Shown piece by piece: positions 12,805-26,800 of a stretch of DNA of 64,000 bases (positions are counted from its first letter, which is position 1; the number at the start of each line of letters is the position of its first letter). Source of the DNA: Sipunculus nudus (Eukaryota; Annelida; Sipuncula; Golfingiida; Sipunculidae); the NCBI GenBank assembly GCA_026874595.1, contig CM049313.1, forward strand, positions 20,911,508 through 20,975,507. The letters run 5' to 3'. The notes below the pieces were generated by a model. It saw only the letters and a list, made by a program, of their open reading frames with translations. It was not told where the DNA came from and did not search any database. Both the position numbers and the translations under genes were made by a program.

Positions 12805-13542
12805 ATGTCGGAGAGTCCAGGTTGCACCACTGACCAGAGAGACTGTGGGCCGGCGAACAGGACAGCTTTGTACACTGAGAAGAGCGCTTCTCGACCAGGT
12901 TACATCAACGTTACCATAGGGACGGAAGATGAGAAAACGAAAGGTGCCCAAAACACATCACATGATCAAAAGCAGCAAGAGAAAAAAAGTTTAGCAGAAC
13001 TCTTCCAAGCTTCTGGAGTTAAATTCGCACCTATCAATGAAAACAAAAGTATCGCAGGACTTAACCTTGAGCGCTCGGTATCGTCAGGAGTTCCTAGAAA
13101 GCCCGCTGGAGGGCGCTCTGTGTTCACTTGTGACTCTCTGCCGTCTTTCAAAGGCGATATACGAACCCGACATGCACGAAGACGTGACGAAGACTATGAG
13201 AATTTAGGCGTGAATCGAAGCCAGTCAATGTTTGAGGACAGATCGGTACCTGATGCTTGGGGAGTCCCGCGAACCAGAGCCAAGTCGGATCATTCGTCAA
13301 CCGGATATGAGAACGTTGACCCACAATGCTCTGCGTCAGGAAGTTTCAATCAACCAAACGAACCTCCAGTGTTTGAGAACGATAGTCAGCCACAGGGACA
13401 ACGCGAAATTGATGTGAAACCAAACCAAGTTGAAAGTGACGTCACCGACAGCAACGAGGACAGTTATAGCTCAGATGATAGCTACTTCACGGACAGCGAC
13501 TTTGATGACACTGATTCTGATGAAACAGATGCAGGGTCAAAG
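12805..13542 (+). CDS. FGD gene coding exon 1 (acidic N-terminus)
   Basis: This exon has 246 codons and ends on the donor AAG|GTAAGA. The region is predicted disordered, with repeated Tyr motifs (DYENL, GYENV) that could be phosphotyrosine sites, and it ends in a dense Ser/Asp/Glu stretch (DSDFDDTDSDETD). I see no folded domain. FGD proteins generally have long variable N-termini. Confidence 0.85.
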
Positions 13543-16153
13543 GTAAGAAATTCAAAAATTTGGTTATTTTACATACCATAATGCTAAATTTTAATAAAGC
13601 AATTAAACTAATACTTTAAAAATCTTTAACAATTAAACTGGAAACAAATGATAGTTCAGATCATTATAATTTGAAAAAAAAACTGGGAAAATACCACTAA
13701 ATACATGTAAATACATTTGGGACATTTAGAAGTTACTAGATTGTTATACCGTTACTGACAAACATGCGTATATTGCGTGAATGAATGATGTTTTTTGTCC
13801 ATTAGTACAAGGGATATGACCTCCTGTCGCTATAATGGCTCTAGGAAAACTCACCCAAAGACACCTTCCCCGAGACAATTATCCCAGGGGGGAAGAGTCC
13901 CGGGGGGTGGGGGGGGGGGGGGGGGGATGGGGTTAATTGTCGCGCTGGGTAATTGTCTCGGAGGGTAGTTGTCCGGGTGTTAGTTGTCGGGGGGGGGGGG
14001 GGGTTGCAATTGTCTGTTGGTGGTAATTGTCCGAGGGTTATCGTCTAGGGGTTGTCGCGTTGGTGGCGGTTGCCTGGGGAGTTATCTCGGAGGGTTGTTG
14101 TCTAAGGGGGTAATTGTCTGGTGGGTAATTGTCCGAAGTGTAATGGTCCGGTTGCCCGCTATAAAAATAATAAAAATAGAAATTAATAGACAATAATAGA
14201 TAATGATAATATTAATTAAAATAAATGCAGCAACAAAAACAGAAACAACAGTAATGATGATAATGATAACTTATAATAAATGTTATTATAGTTGAGGGCA
14301 TATATAAATCGTAAATAAATTGTTCATTTCTTTCCATTGGTGTGAAGTAAATACCAATACTTGGGTTATATTTGTTCTCAGAGGTCGTTGTCCGGGTGTT
14401 TGTTGTCGGGGGGGGGGGGGGGGGGGTTGCAATTGTCTGTTGGTGGTAATTGTCCGAGGGTTATCGTCTAGGGGTTGTCGCGTTGGTGGCGGTTGCCTGG
14501 GGGTAGTTATCCCGGAGGGTTGTTGTCTAAGGGAGTAAATGTCTGGGGGGTAATTGTCCGAAGTGTAATGATCCGGTTGCCCGCTATAAAAATAATAAAA
14601 ATAGAAATTAATAGACAATAATAGATAATGATAATATTAATTAAAATAAATGCAGCAACAAAAACAGAAACAACAGTAATGATGATAATGATAACTTATA
14701 ATAAATGTTATTATAGTTGAGGGCATATATATATCGTAAATAAATTGTTCATTTCTTTCCATTGGTGTGAAGTAAATACCAATACTTGGGTTATATTTGT
14801 TCTCAGAGGTCGTTGTCCGGGTGTTTGTTGTCGGGGGGGGGGGGGGGGGGGTTGCAATTGTCTGTTGGTGGTAATTGTCCGAGGGTTATCGTCTAGGGGT
14901 TGTCGCGTTGGTGGCGGTTGCCTGGGGGTAGTTATCCCGGAGGGTTGTTGTCTAAGGGAGTAAATGTCTGGGGGGTAATTGTCCGAAGTGTAATGATCCG
15001 GTTGCCCGCTATAAAAATAATAAAAATAGAAATTAATAGACAATAATAGATAATGATGATATTAATTAAAATAAATGCGGCAAAAACAACAGAAACAACA
15101 GTAATGATGATAATGATAACTTATAATAAATGTTATTATAGTTGAGGGCATATATAAATCGTAAATAAATTGTTCATTTCTTTCCACTGGTGTGAAGTAA
15201 ATACCAATACTTGGGTTATATTTGTTCTCAGAGGTCCTTGTCTGAGCGAGACCTGAAGCAACAAAAAGCCAAGGAAATCTTACAGGAACTCCAGCGATCT
15301 GAGAAAGCTTATGTCGAGAAGCTCCACCTGCTAGTCAGGGTAAGTAATCCTTAAGATGCTGATTCACGGATCCATATTGACTGTTTTGGGAAGAGGTATC
15401 TAGATTGTTAAAACTTATGTCCAGGGTAAAAGAATTAAGTAATAATGAATCAAGTCTCTTATAAAGAATATAACTTAATTGGGGTTTAAGAAATTGATCG
15501 CTACTTATCTATTTCAGAAACCCCAATGCCTAGTGAAAGTTAACATTTCCGGCATTTCTCACCGTTTCTTTTCTCGTGGTCACTTCTTTTAAAAATTCAG
15601 GAAATTAATTAAAGTTGTAGATTACTTATAACTGTAGAGTTATCATGCTTCTTATCAGGTGCTTCTGATGAATATCCAAGTTCTGAATAACGTGTATGAG
15701 TCACCATTTGTACCACCGGAGGTCGTCAAGCAGATCTTCTCCAACCTCGAGGTCATTTATAACTTCCATGCCTTCAACCTTTATCCACAAATACAAGACA
15801 GATATCAAATATGGTGGGTAACTTTCACAACCTTAATAATTTCTTCATTATTACCGTGCGTTGTTACCCAAACAGTATTGCAAAAATGAAGGGATAATTG
15901 AACGCTCGTATAATTCGAACCCGAATAGAAATTCCTTGTCTATTAACATTATTATATTATTCTCCTAACATAATTAATAAAACCTATTCATGTTGTGTGT
16001 AGATCTTTTAAAGTGAGCTGGTTTACGCTTTAATGTTTAAAGATGGATTACGCTTTATTGAATAGATAATCATAGACTGGTTGTTATAGTATATTTCGTG
16101 TTTATCAGTATTTAACGTGGCCGGCCACGAAATTACGGATTGTATCATTGATC

Positions 16154-16188
<35 letters not shown>

Positions 16189-17840
16189 TTTTATGTACAA
16201 TTCATAGCCCATGTTTATACCAAGATAGCGGATGGAATCCCACCATTCAAAATGCTTTATTCTTTTATATTATTTTATATTATATTTAATACGCCACTCA
16301 CGCAGCGGTTATACTCCGAGTTCTCAAGTTCCAGAAAATCTTGCTATATAAAGCAGCGGTTAAAAGGAAAGGAGACCTGGGACGACTGCAGTATAGAACC
16401 GTAGCTTGAGGATCTATATCATCTGTTGTAAAATATCTCGACACAGGAACGAGCGACCGAGGCTGGGTGACGTCATGAAGAATATGATGCCCTTCCTGCG
16501 GCTTTACCACGTGTACCTAGAAGACTACAACAAGCGTGTTGGTACTCTTAAAGACTGGTGCAAGAAGAGTCCCGTCTTGGCTAACTTGGTGGCTCAGGTC
16601 GAGGCAAGTCATGTTTTTCTCAAGCGGTCATTAAACATAACATATACATTATACCGTAAAAGGCACTTGTCCTGGTGCGAAATTGTACGGCACCTGTACT
16701 GGTTACAGAATGTGTTGTGTAGACAGGGCCCTGAAGAGTGAGACTTTGTCCAGAGTTCAATAAGTGCAGGCCAGAGTAGCCATGACAACATGACACTCAG
16801 GCCTTCGGAAATAAACTGATAGGGCCTGGAGTCATGATGGCAGTCACAACAGAACGCCCATTCTAAGCGTCGGATCAAAATATTTCCTGTCTGGTATTAT
16901 TTGGCATCACAGGCTTGTATAGTCGTATTATATGTGCTTAATATCGAAGAAGAAATGTTGTTACACAAAAATAATTACATTTATTACCTCATTTATTATT
17001 ATATATATATATTTGTATTTTCACGTAATATATTTCACCCCATCTCATCTCAAGATTATGATTGATTTTCTGTTCCGCAACTATTCCCCTACATGTTTTT
17101 GATCAATGTATTCAAACTTTAGGTTGTGGGGCTTTAATATTTATATTTCTATAAAATTACGGTATAAACTGGAAAGTCCAAATATTCAAAAGTTCGTAAC
17201 ATGTTAATGTCAATGATGAAATGCGCGTCTATACATTTATAACTGGCAAATGTCACTCCTAGTATTTAAATGTAGTACTCGTTGTAAAATAATTGATATG
17301 ATTAAGTCTTATGACAAATCTTTGCATTTTTTCCGACATTTGTGCTCTGTGAGCGCATAGGCTGGGACAGCAGAACACAGTGCGCGAGTCTGAGTATCAG
17401 CCGAGGAGCCGTGAGATTTTTCACGGTCGATCCCACCCCGAGCTCAGCTCTGTGGGGAGACCGTGCATGACTCACACGGTAATGCGATTGGGGGGGGGGG
17501 GGGGGAGGGATTCGTCGCTGTTATTATCGAGAAAAATGTGATAACGGAAATACCTCTCTCATTATACTAGTATATATTTGGATGCTCTCTCAGTGGAGTA
17601 AATCACCAATTTATGAATTGGAAAATAATAAATAATTTCACTCCTGATGTTTCAACATCACATTTCAACTTCAAATATATGGATATTTATTAATATATTA
17701 AAGTCTGTTTGCAACTGATTTCACTCTCTAACGTATATAATATGTGCATGATAAGGGCATCTAAACAGAATGTGCTACCTTCAACTTCATATTACTGTAC
17801 GATTACAAGGATCTCGATAAGAAATTACAATTTTGTTAAC

Positions 17841-17897
<57 letters not shown>

Positions 17898-20800
17898 CAA
17901 TGTGTGCAACCGGACCATGAAATTTAAAATATAATTTGGCATAAAAAGTATTACATAATAGATAAGAGTCTAAGAGATTCATAATCCCGATGAAATTTTT
18001 TGGTCAGTGGAAGAGGAAAAGGTTTTTCAATTTATACATTAAAAATAAAATATTTTGTTCGAAACAACTTGTAAAAACATTAACTGGACGTTTTTTGGTT
18101 CTGTCAAATTTTCTGTTTAAGTCTCTATGATATAATCAGGGTGATTTTCATAGGGGCACATGTATAAAATATTATCAAAACCTTTTTTTCATGTTTCCGC
18201 CAACATAAAATGCAGTAACAGCGTAAAATATTGATGAGTTAAAATAATCTTGTTATAAAAAATGAAATAAAATATCAATATAATATATTATAAAAAAAAA
18301 CAGCATCATGAATGTTACAAAACAAACTGAGTTTATGAAAAATATATGATACTGAAGAAACTGAAAATGCTTGACACGTTTGCTGACGATATGATGACCA
18401 GTGCATTTGCCTTTACTGGCTTCCGAGTTTTACACATTTGGACCATAACCGAGCAAAAAATAATCTATAACTTCGGATGGATAACTATTCTATCAATAAA
18501 AATAAAAAGGTACTTTCCATTGATGTAGTAGAATTTTAATTATTCTTCGATCATTGCTTTAAAAAAAGTCCTTGCTTCCGACTTCGGACTTCCGAGTTTT
18601 ACACATAGCCGTTTGGAAATCCCCTACCGGAAGTTATGGTTCTCCCGCTGACAGACGTGGAGACGAGTTTTTCGAGTAAAACCAGCCTCGGAATTAAAAA
18701 CTGCTGCACGAATACACGTAAGTCAACCGTGGATGTAATAATTATTATTTTCCCCAACAGAATAACGTCACTTTTTGTATTAACTTAGGAAAATGACAGT
18801 TCGAGAAGTAGATAAAAATGAAAAAGCAGTGTCAGAAATGGCGTGCACATCTGCACATACTAGAATTGATGCAAACTCAATAGCTTGTACTGTCACCCCA
18901 TCGTCTTCAGTTCATCTAAAATCGACGTTTGGGGTGACAAGCTGTCGCTAAGGCCAGAGCTGATGCGGATCTTCAGGCCGAAACGCACACAGGGACGCAC
19001 AATTAGTTTGTGCTTTTTCCTTGTTAACCACCGTTAAAACAATTTATTTTGAAACTGTTGTGTTCTTCCCCAGACCTCGTGTCCTCTGTTCTCATTCTGC
19101 TATAAAAAACCCATGCAGTCCGTATATAAAATAATGTGCAATTGGTTTAAACTAGACGACAAAGCGGTTAATTTATCACACATGTGCACACCAACGAGGT
19201 AAGACAGACCCTGCTTGGTTTTTGATATAACATTTACGACAGAGCATTTTCTGAAACTGCTTATTAAAGGTTTTAACAGGAGTTTTGTTTGAGTGGTCCT
19301 CAGCTTGTTGTTAAATCTCCATTTTGATATATTTTAGAAAACCCCAGAATGTCGAAGACTCACCATACCTCAACACATGCTGAACGTGTGTCACCGGGCC
19401 GCCCACTACCAGGCCATCCTGAGAGGTTTTTCACCATTGCCGTTGTACCTTAAAGCTGCGTTTACCTTGCGCGCGGTATGAGGTATGCGGATTGAGGCAG
19501 CAAAACGCGGTATCCGGAAATGCGGTATAAAATCGCATGGGGCATTTTCTTGACGGGCGGCAAGATTCTGCTGTGTGGAACTGGTGATGTCAAATCCCAC
19601 TAGATCTCGCTGCATTCGCAGGTCAAATACATGGTACCCGATTTCCGTAGTCGCTTTTCTGCGCGGTGTAAGGAGCCAGTTATTTACTGAAACATTTTAC
19701 CGCGTGTCTCGTACCTTGTTCCGCATACCGCGAGCCAAGTAAATGGTTTATGATGAAATAAATAAAACAAAAATAATTTTTTCACGCAAATCGCATACCG
19801 CGTGCCAAGTTAACGTAGCACTTCAGCCTCCATATCATAGCTATTTTTCGAGAAAGTTAATTTATTCGAATATGAATTGAGTCGAATTATTGAAAATTGG
19901 CGTATTTACAGAACCTCAAATTGGGCGATCGTAAATTTTAACAATTCAGTGTGTTTCCATACATGATTTAATGTTTGTTACTAAATATCCCGAGAACAGC
20001 CACAGCTATCAGCATCACATTTTTCAGGAATATGAATCACTGGACTTGGTTGTAACTTGCAGGTGTGGCTACCTGTTAAAATATGTTCTGCAAGTCAAAA
20101 TGACCTACTTTTCTTTTTCCTGAAAAGTCAGTACAGCTTAACTTTCATATCATGATTAGCAACTCTTGCAGAGCAAGCAAAATTGAATGCTTTTGTTGAA
20201 TTGAGTGTAATTTTTTTCAAAATTGTGTCTGGATGCAACTTTAAAGTCTCGTGTGATTGCATCCTTAGTGTAGTGATAGTCACCAATTATGTCAGAAATA
20301 GCTGCAACCATTTATCATGCGAGTCGCAAGAAGATGTAAGCTATAGATGGCACCAGCTATGCTTGAAAACTGCCAAAGTGGTATCATCGAATCTTATATA
20401 TTATTTGATTATAATCCACTGCCTTGCACACAATGGCACAGAGGTAACAGTGCAGACCAGGGTGTCATGTTTTATATTTTAATACATGTAGGATTGGAGA
20501 ATGTTTTATTTATGTGAGTTAAAGCTAGCTATTCATCTACACTTTCTACAATAAGATTTATATGATTATCGGTTTTTCTGCGTACATATAAATGAACCCT
20601 AGGTACTTCCTGTTATGAAAACTTCTTATTATTCTCTGTGACGGATGTATCAGTGTGTTAATCTACAAGCTGTAAGTAAATGCACAATGTTGACAAACAG
20701 AAAAACCAAGTAACCGTACGTGGCTGGTTGCATATATGGTCAAGTGGAAAGGTTATATATTCTCAAGTTGAAACACTCTATAAAAAGCGCTTCCCGCCAG

Positions 20801-23800
20801 ATGTCCTTGTGGAACGTATTTGATTACTTTGGCGCTCCCCCCGCGTGTTATAAACATGTGGATTTAAACAAGATGAACTTCATGTCTGTGGTGAGATCAT
20901 CCTCTGGCCTATTTTTTTATAAACGGTTCAAGAGATTATCATCAGTTAACTGACATCAGATATTTGAATATGCCCCGTTAAGATAAAGAAATAGTATATG
21001 GGTTAAAAAATCACTGATCACCTGTAAAATTTTGAATGTGGTATGTGTGACCTGATATTTGTTTACTCTATTTTACAGATTACATGGCCTGTTTAGAAGA
21101 TGGTGCCAAAGATATTGAGGACACCACAGGTATTTAATATACACATTTGCATCCCCTAAGAACAGTCAGTTGTGTATAGTATGTGTTCATCCTTTGTACA
21201 ATTCATGGAGAATGGTTTCAAGTTAACGTCCTTGGAAGGTTATGTCTTTCTTTCATATATTTTGGTGCAGGTAACCGTCTCCATTTATCATGCTGACTGA
21301 ACTAGACACTATGTACATCTGCGGAAACACATTATTATCTTGTTGTCAACCAGGCTCTGTGCACCGCACCTGCAAAGTTTCGATCCCTGTGGTCTATAGT
21401 GGTCAGCATGTTTATCTATGTTCCGATTTTACCTGCTGAATTTTTTATTAGGCATATTTTTGTGTCTTGACCAATGCCACTCATGAATATGCATGCGCTT
21501 AATTGCAGGGTGTTAGAGAGAAAGCCAAACGGTCTCCTTCCCGATGTATATAGCTTTTTAGTTTAACTACTTGCAGTGACGTTAATTTTGATGAATTTAT
21601 TATTAGACAGCAAGAGTTAAACAAGCGATCTCCAAAGAGGGCTGGCAATGGGAAGGAATATTCATATTTATTATCGATGAAATATAAATATTTGTTTCAC
21701 CAATGAAACTATACATTCTATTCCGCTTGTGCTGTCATATATTTTATATGACTCTACGTACCTGATAATGGTAGCTTTCAGTTGACTTTCTGTCGTATTT
21801 ATTTATTTTTCCCCTGCTTCCGCGGAACGGGGACATAGATATGGGTCTGTCTGTCTGTCTGTCTGCCCGTCCGTCAGGTTTCCGTTTCCGTGCGATAACT
21901 CTCCCAAATATTATCCGATTTCATTCAAATTCAGGTTTGTGATTTCTCTCTTGCATACCTTGGTTGGTATGGGCTAGGAGTGTCTGTCTGAAAATGTATT
22001 ATCACCAGCTCCCAAAAAAATAATAATAATAAAATCCCGTTTGTTCCCAATTCACTACAAAAATCATGAGATGTGGAGAAATCTTCAAGGGACAATGAAA
22101 ACTAAAACACAGGCACTATGAAATGTGGAGACATCTTCATGGGAAAATAAAACTAAAACATATTGACAAGGCAACCATGAATATCACAGGAAGCTAAAAT
22201 AGCAAGAAGCGGAAGCGGATGACATAAATTCCACGAATTTGCTTGTTCATTATAATTCCAGATGCCTTGACAGAGGTAACCGCCATAACAGACAAGTTAC
22301 AGAAGGCAATGAGCAAAGATGTAAGAAAATGGTTATTCCCCACACTATGTATAAAACACTTGATATTGTAAATGATTACTCAGGCTCATCATTAACATCA
22401 ATATCTTGTGAAACCATCGTCCACCTGGCATGTGTCAGAACTGGTTCTTTGGGCAAAATACGTACATTCTATTTAGAGAGTACCACCTCTGAAGTAATAT
22501 TCAGTTCACTATATCCTTCATTCTTTCAAAATCTGTAGTATATCTTTTTTTGTTCTTAAGCACGTTGTGATATTATAAATTATGATGTTTGAATTGAATT
22601 GAACATAACAAAGACCACGGAGGTAACTTAAACTACCAGATGGTAATACATATTAAATTTAAAAAAGGAAACCTTTTAAAATAAAGAAAGTCCTAGTAGA
22701 TCCTATTGAACCAAATTATCCCCAATTTCTTTGCTCCATATTTACCAAGCATATGTCTCTTTCAAAACTTGAGGTTAAAAAAAGTGTTTTAAATTTGATT
22801 CGATTTTTTTATTCAAGTTTAGGTACGATTTTGAAGTGTTTTATCTACTGTGGTATCTTATCTACAGGAGCGTGTACAGAAATTACAGGAGATTCAGAAG
22901 AAGCTGGAGGGAACTGTCAACATCGTTAATTCTACCCGGGAATACGTCCACGACGGCCGGCTTATGCTGATATCACCAAAGTCTGGCAAGACAAAGGAAC
23001 AACATCTCTTTGTGGTATGTACATACGTTTATCACAGTTATGTTTAGATGTTAATGCACACTGATCTAAGTAGGAAACATAAATACCAAGGAATGTTTTG
23101 CCAAAGAACACATTCCCACACCAAGCTAATTATATATAACAGATTAGACTTTACAGATATATTAAAGATAAAGTGACATTTGATACAATGTCATCATGTA
23201 TTTTGAGCCTTGCACTAAGAGTACCAATTTTTACTTTTTGTTGACTCCGCCAGAAGAGTATGCGTTCATCGCCTTTTGTGTGTGTCTGTGTGTTTCTCTG
23301 TTTGTTCACAACATAACTCGCGCAATCAAGAACGGAATCTCATGATGTTTCCAGGCCATTTCATCAATTGACAAAAAAATAATCGTTTAGACTTTGGAGT
23401 AGATCCGGCACATAAACCGGATTAAGGAACATCAAGGAATTATCACAAATGTACAATCACTTATGTACGAATGAACCTGGGAATTCGGGCCGAATAAGTG
23501 AATGCAAACACGGTTTTGGGAGCAACCCACAATAGGGATGTAGAATGCCGATTTGATTTCTAATTTTCCATGTGTGTGGTTGGGAGGGGGATAAAAAGCA
23601 TAAGCAGATTGGTGATTTCACTGTGAAGCCACCGTGTACCAACCTCACCTGAGAACCAGTCTTATTTTATAGGTAAAATAAGTCTTATGGCCAGATATTA
23701 TTCGTTTTTCTTTTATACTTCACTGAAGAATTGTAATGGTTTCAATTATTAATCGTTATCGCCTCGTTGCTATTCAAAATTTGCATTCAATATTTTTCAG

Positions 23801-26800
23801 TTCAACGATCTCTTACTTTTGTGTCAAAACGCTGGCATCGGCGGAAAACACAAAATACAGATCGAAATTCGTGTGGCAGATGTCCAGGTAAGGTTCAGTA
23901 TTTTTAGACTTGTTTCCAGTCACACATACACACATATGGAAATAACAGCCATATACATTTTCATAGAATCAGTCGAAGAAATATAAAAAAAATTATCATA
24001 CCATTTAAAAATAGGACATATAATTAAGTCTCGTAAATTATAGAGAGGTTTTAAGTGAAGAAGAAAATGGTTGAATTAATATTCGAAGTGAATTCAAATT
24101 CGCAATATTTATCATTCAGTAAAGAGTCGTAAAATGAAACCTTTAAGAATACAAATTATTACTGTGTACACTTGATCGCTTCCCTGTGATAACTATATAG
24201 TACGATATGGGTAAAGACAAATCAATTGACAAATCTGATCTTAAACAAACCTGACAACAAGCAATGTAATTCCTCGACGAAATTAGATGAAAACCGTGAC
24301 GAGCCTCCTGAAAACACGTCCTGTATTGAGGTCTTTGACAGAATCCTCCTTTCTTAGAGGGGTCGATAGTAATAAATATACTCCATAGTTGTACGTTATC
24401 GTTAAGTAAAAATAAAATAGGTATGCTTTCTTCACATAACAGAGAAGTAGGTATGTAGCAAGTATTTTCGCTCAAGGTACACATTCGACGACAGAGCCTA
24501 TTACTTTCACCAGAAGTGTATCTGCATGTTGTTGTGCGAGATTGGTTGTATTCTTGTTTTATGTTTGCTGACGTTGAGATTACAGAAATAAAAATTCACG
24601 AAACTGTTTTATATTCAAAAATGGCAAAATTTCATTCTAACGAATTTGAAGCCAACACAGTATTTCTGAATTATATTTTGTGTTTCGATTCAGGTGACAG
24701 AAGGTCAGAACCTGGATGTGCCCTTTACTTTTCACATTCACACAATGAAAAAGTCCATGGAATGTAAAGCAAGGTATGTTGTATATAAACATATAAATGA
24801 AGACAATATATTATAATTGCCCAAAAAAGGTATGGTTCTCAGGCACTTTTCTTCAGAAATCAGTGCGGGCGGGCGAATTTTTTTACCTTTTTTGTGTGTT
24901 TCGATAAAAATGTCATATGATTATCAAGGAAAGCATGATAACAGAAAGCTTTTGCTAAACAGGTAAAACACTACATAACAAAGGAAATCTGATCAAAATT
25001 GTATTATAATTTTTTTATTGGGGGGGGGGGGGTTAGATTGACGTGGGCGGTGCCTAAAAACTATACCTTTATGTTATTTTAAGCTTAGAAATTCGATTCA
25101 TTATATCATGGATAATGTAAAATGATTAATCTTATTATATCCAATCAATATTCTTTCTCATTTGTTGCAGACATAAAGAAGAAATGAACGCCTGGGTTGA
25201 GGTAATTGATTTGTTTGATAGTACAGAACTCTCACTTTTATACATCGATTTTACCAAATTTATTTCGTAAATATACTAATGATTTCCATGTGATTTACTT
25301 CAAGACTGCGGAAGGCATTCTTATTGTATAACATGTTGTGTCTGGTAAGTACTTTGACGCACAAAGGAAAATTTTCTTGAGAGGTCACTGCCTGGAGGAC
25401 GAACGCTTTTATTATAGGGTACTCATATGGTAGTATGTTTAGCTTTGTGCTCCTGCCGTGGAGCAGAAAAAAGATTTTACCGGTTCCATTGAAAATTACT
25501 TGTTACGCGCCTTGTGTGTTTGGAAGAATCTCATGAGCTGAAATTGGGAAATATGTTATGAAAATTCAAGTCTTTAATACATATAAGTTGAGGAATATTG
25601 CTCGCTGGGAAAACTGCTCCCAAGTAAGGTCATTGTCCTACTTTCTGTGTATCAATAATGAACAGTTGTAACATCCAGTTTCAACGAAAGTTCTTCAAGG
25701 GGTCCCTTATCACGGCCAGAACTTTAGTGTATCAAAAGAATAACTAATCAAAGGAAATGGTTCCAAAAGCAACCATGGATCTAGCAGAAACAAATTAGAT
25801 TATGAAGAGAACTTCATTTGATTTTTTTTGCATAATAACATTCTAGAAATTCAGCTGATAGACTCATGTAAAGCAGAGTTTCCGACTTTATGGTAAATGT
25901 CCATGACCTTGACTAAACTCTTCCCCTGTGTACATAAACATAGAGTGGGGCTTGGAATGGGAGTGCAAGATATAAACCTTTGTTTTGTAAACTGCATAAC
26001 TAATTTTTACATAGATTAAGTTTATCTGTTTGTGATTGCAGTGTTTAAACAAGGTTCTAGCTGACTACAGAAAATGGAGGTTGGCCGGTCTACCCCAGTC
26101 ACAAACAGCAAACCAGCAGGTAAAATATAGTATAATTGTCTTTACCTGTATTTCATCTATTAAGGTCTAGCCCTAATTAGGAAACCAGCTGTTACAACTA
26201 AAATCATATAAAACCAATTTTCTTCTGATCCTTTAAAGGGCAACTTACTTAAGCAGCTGGCTAATCTTTGGTTTTTCCAAAGATAAACAAATAATTGTTC
26301 ACAATGCCTATTTTTCAGAGATCATTCAGATGATGCAATTCATTATGAAAGACATCGCTGTGGGGGCAAAAGACATTTGTAACCACCAATTAGATGCCCA
26401 TTATTGTTGTAATATTAGTAATATTATTATATTATATTATTATTATAATATTATCATTATTATATCTATTAGTAATAATATTAGTAATTATATTTTATAT
26501 ATCTATGGAGGTATCATGACCTGTAGACATTAGAGTAAGCTCACCTGTAAAAAGATACACAACACATATATGGCGTTGGCAGTGGCTTGCACTCTCTGAA
26601 TGCTGTTTGTTTGTCGTGCCCCTACATGTGCAGCCGTTTTATACCTCCGCTAACAAAGGTGACAGATCGTTATATTATCAGCGTAATGGCTATGTGTTTT
26701 TGCGTGTGTTTGTTTAAGCAATATTTCCTAAGGATCAATTTTCCTCAATGAATTTCGACGAAATTTTGTTGAGGAATTAATCGTGATCCAACAAGGAAAT

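Noticed and set aside
14286-15043. Duplicate Pro-rich minus-strand and Gly/Cys-rich plus-strand frames
   Set aside because: Pure translation of the intronic minisatellite, repeated because the DNA unit is repeated.
18793-18951. 53-codon frame starting MTVREVDKNEK in FGD intron 4
   Set aside because: It lies across an inverted repeat and does not fit FGD exon phases or the DH domain.
18955-18990. CTGATGCGG...GGCCGAAAC resembling a hammerhead core
   Set aside because: The invariant A9 is C, and neither possible stem I nor stem III pairs well.
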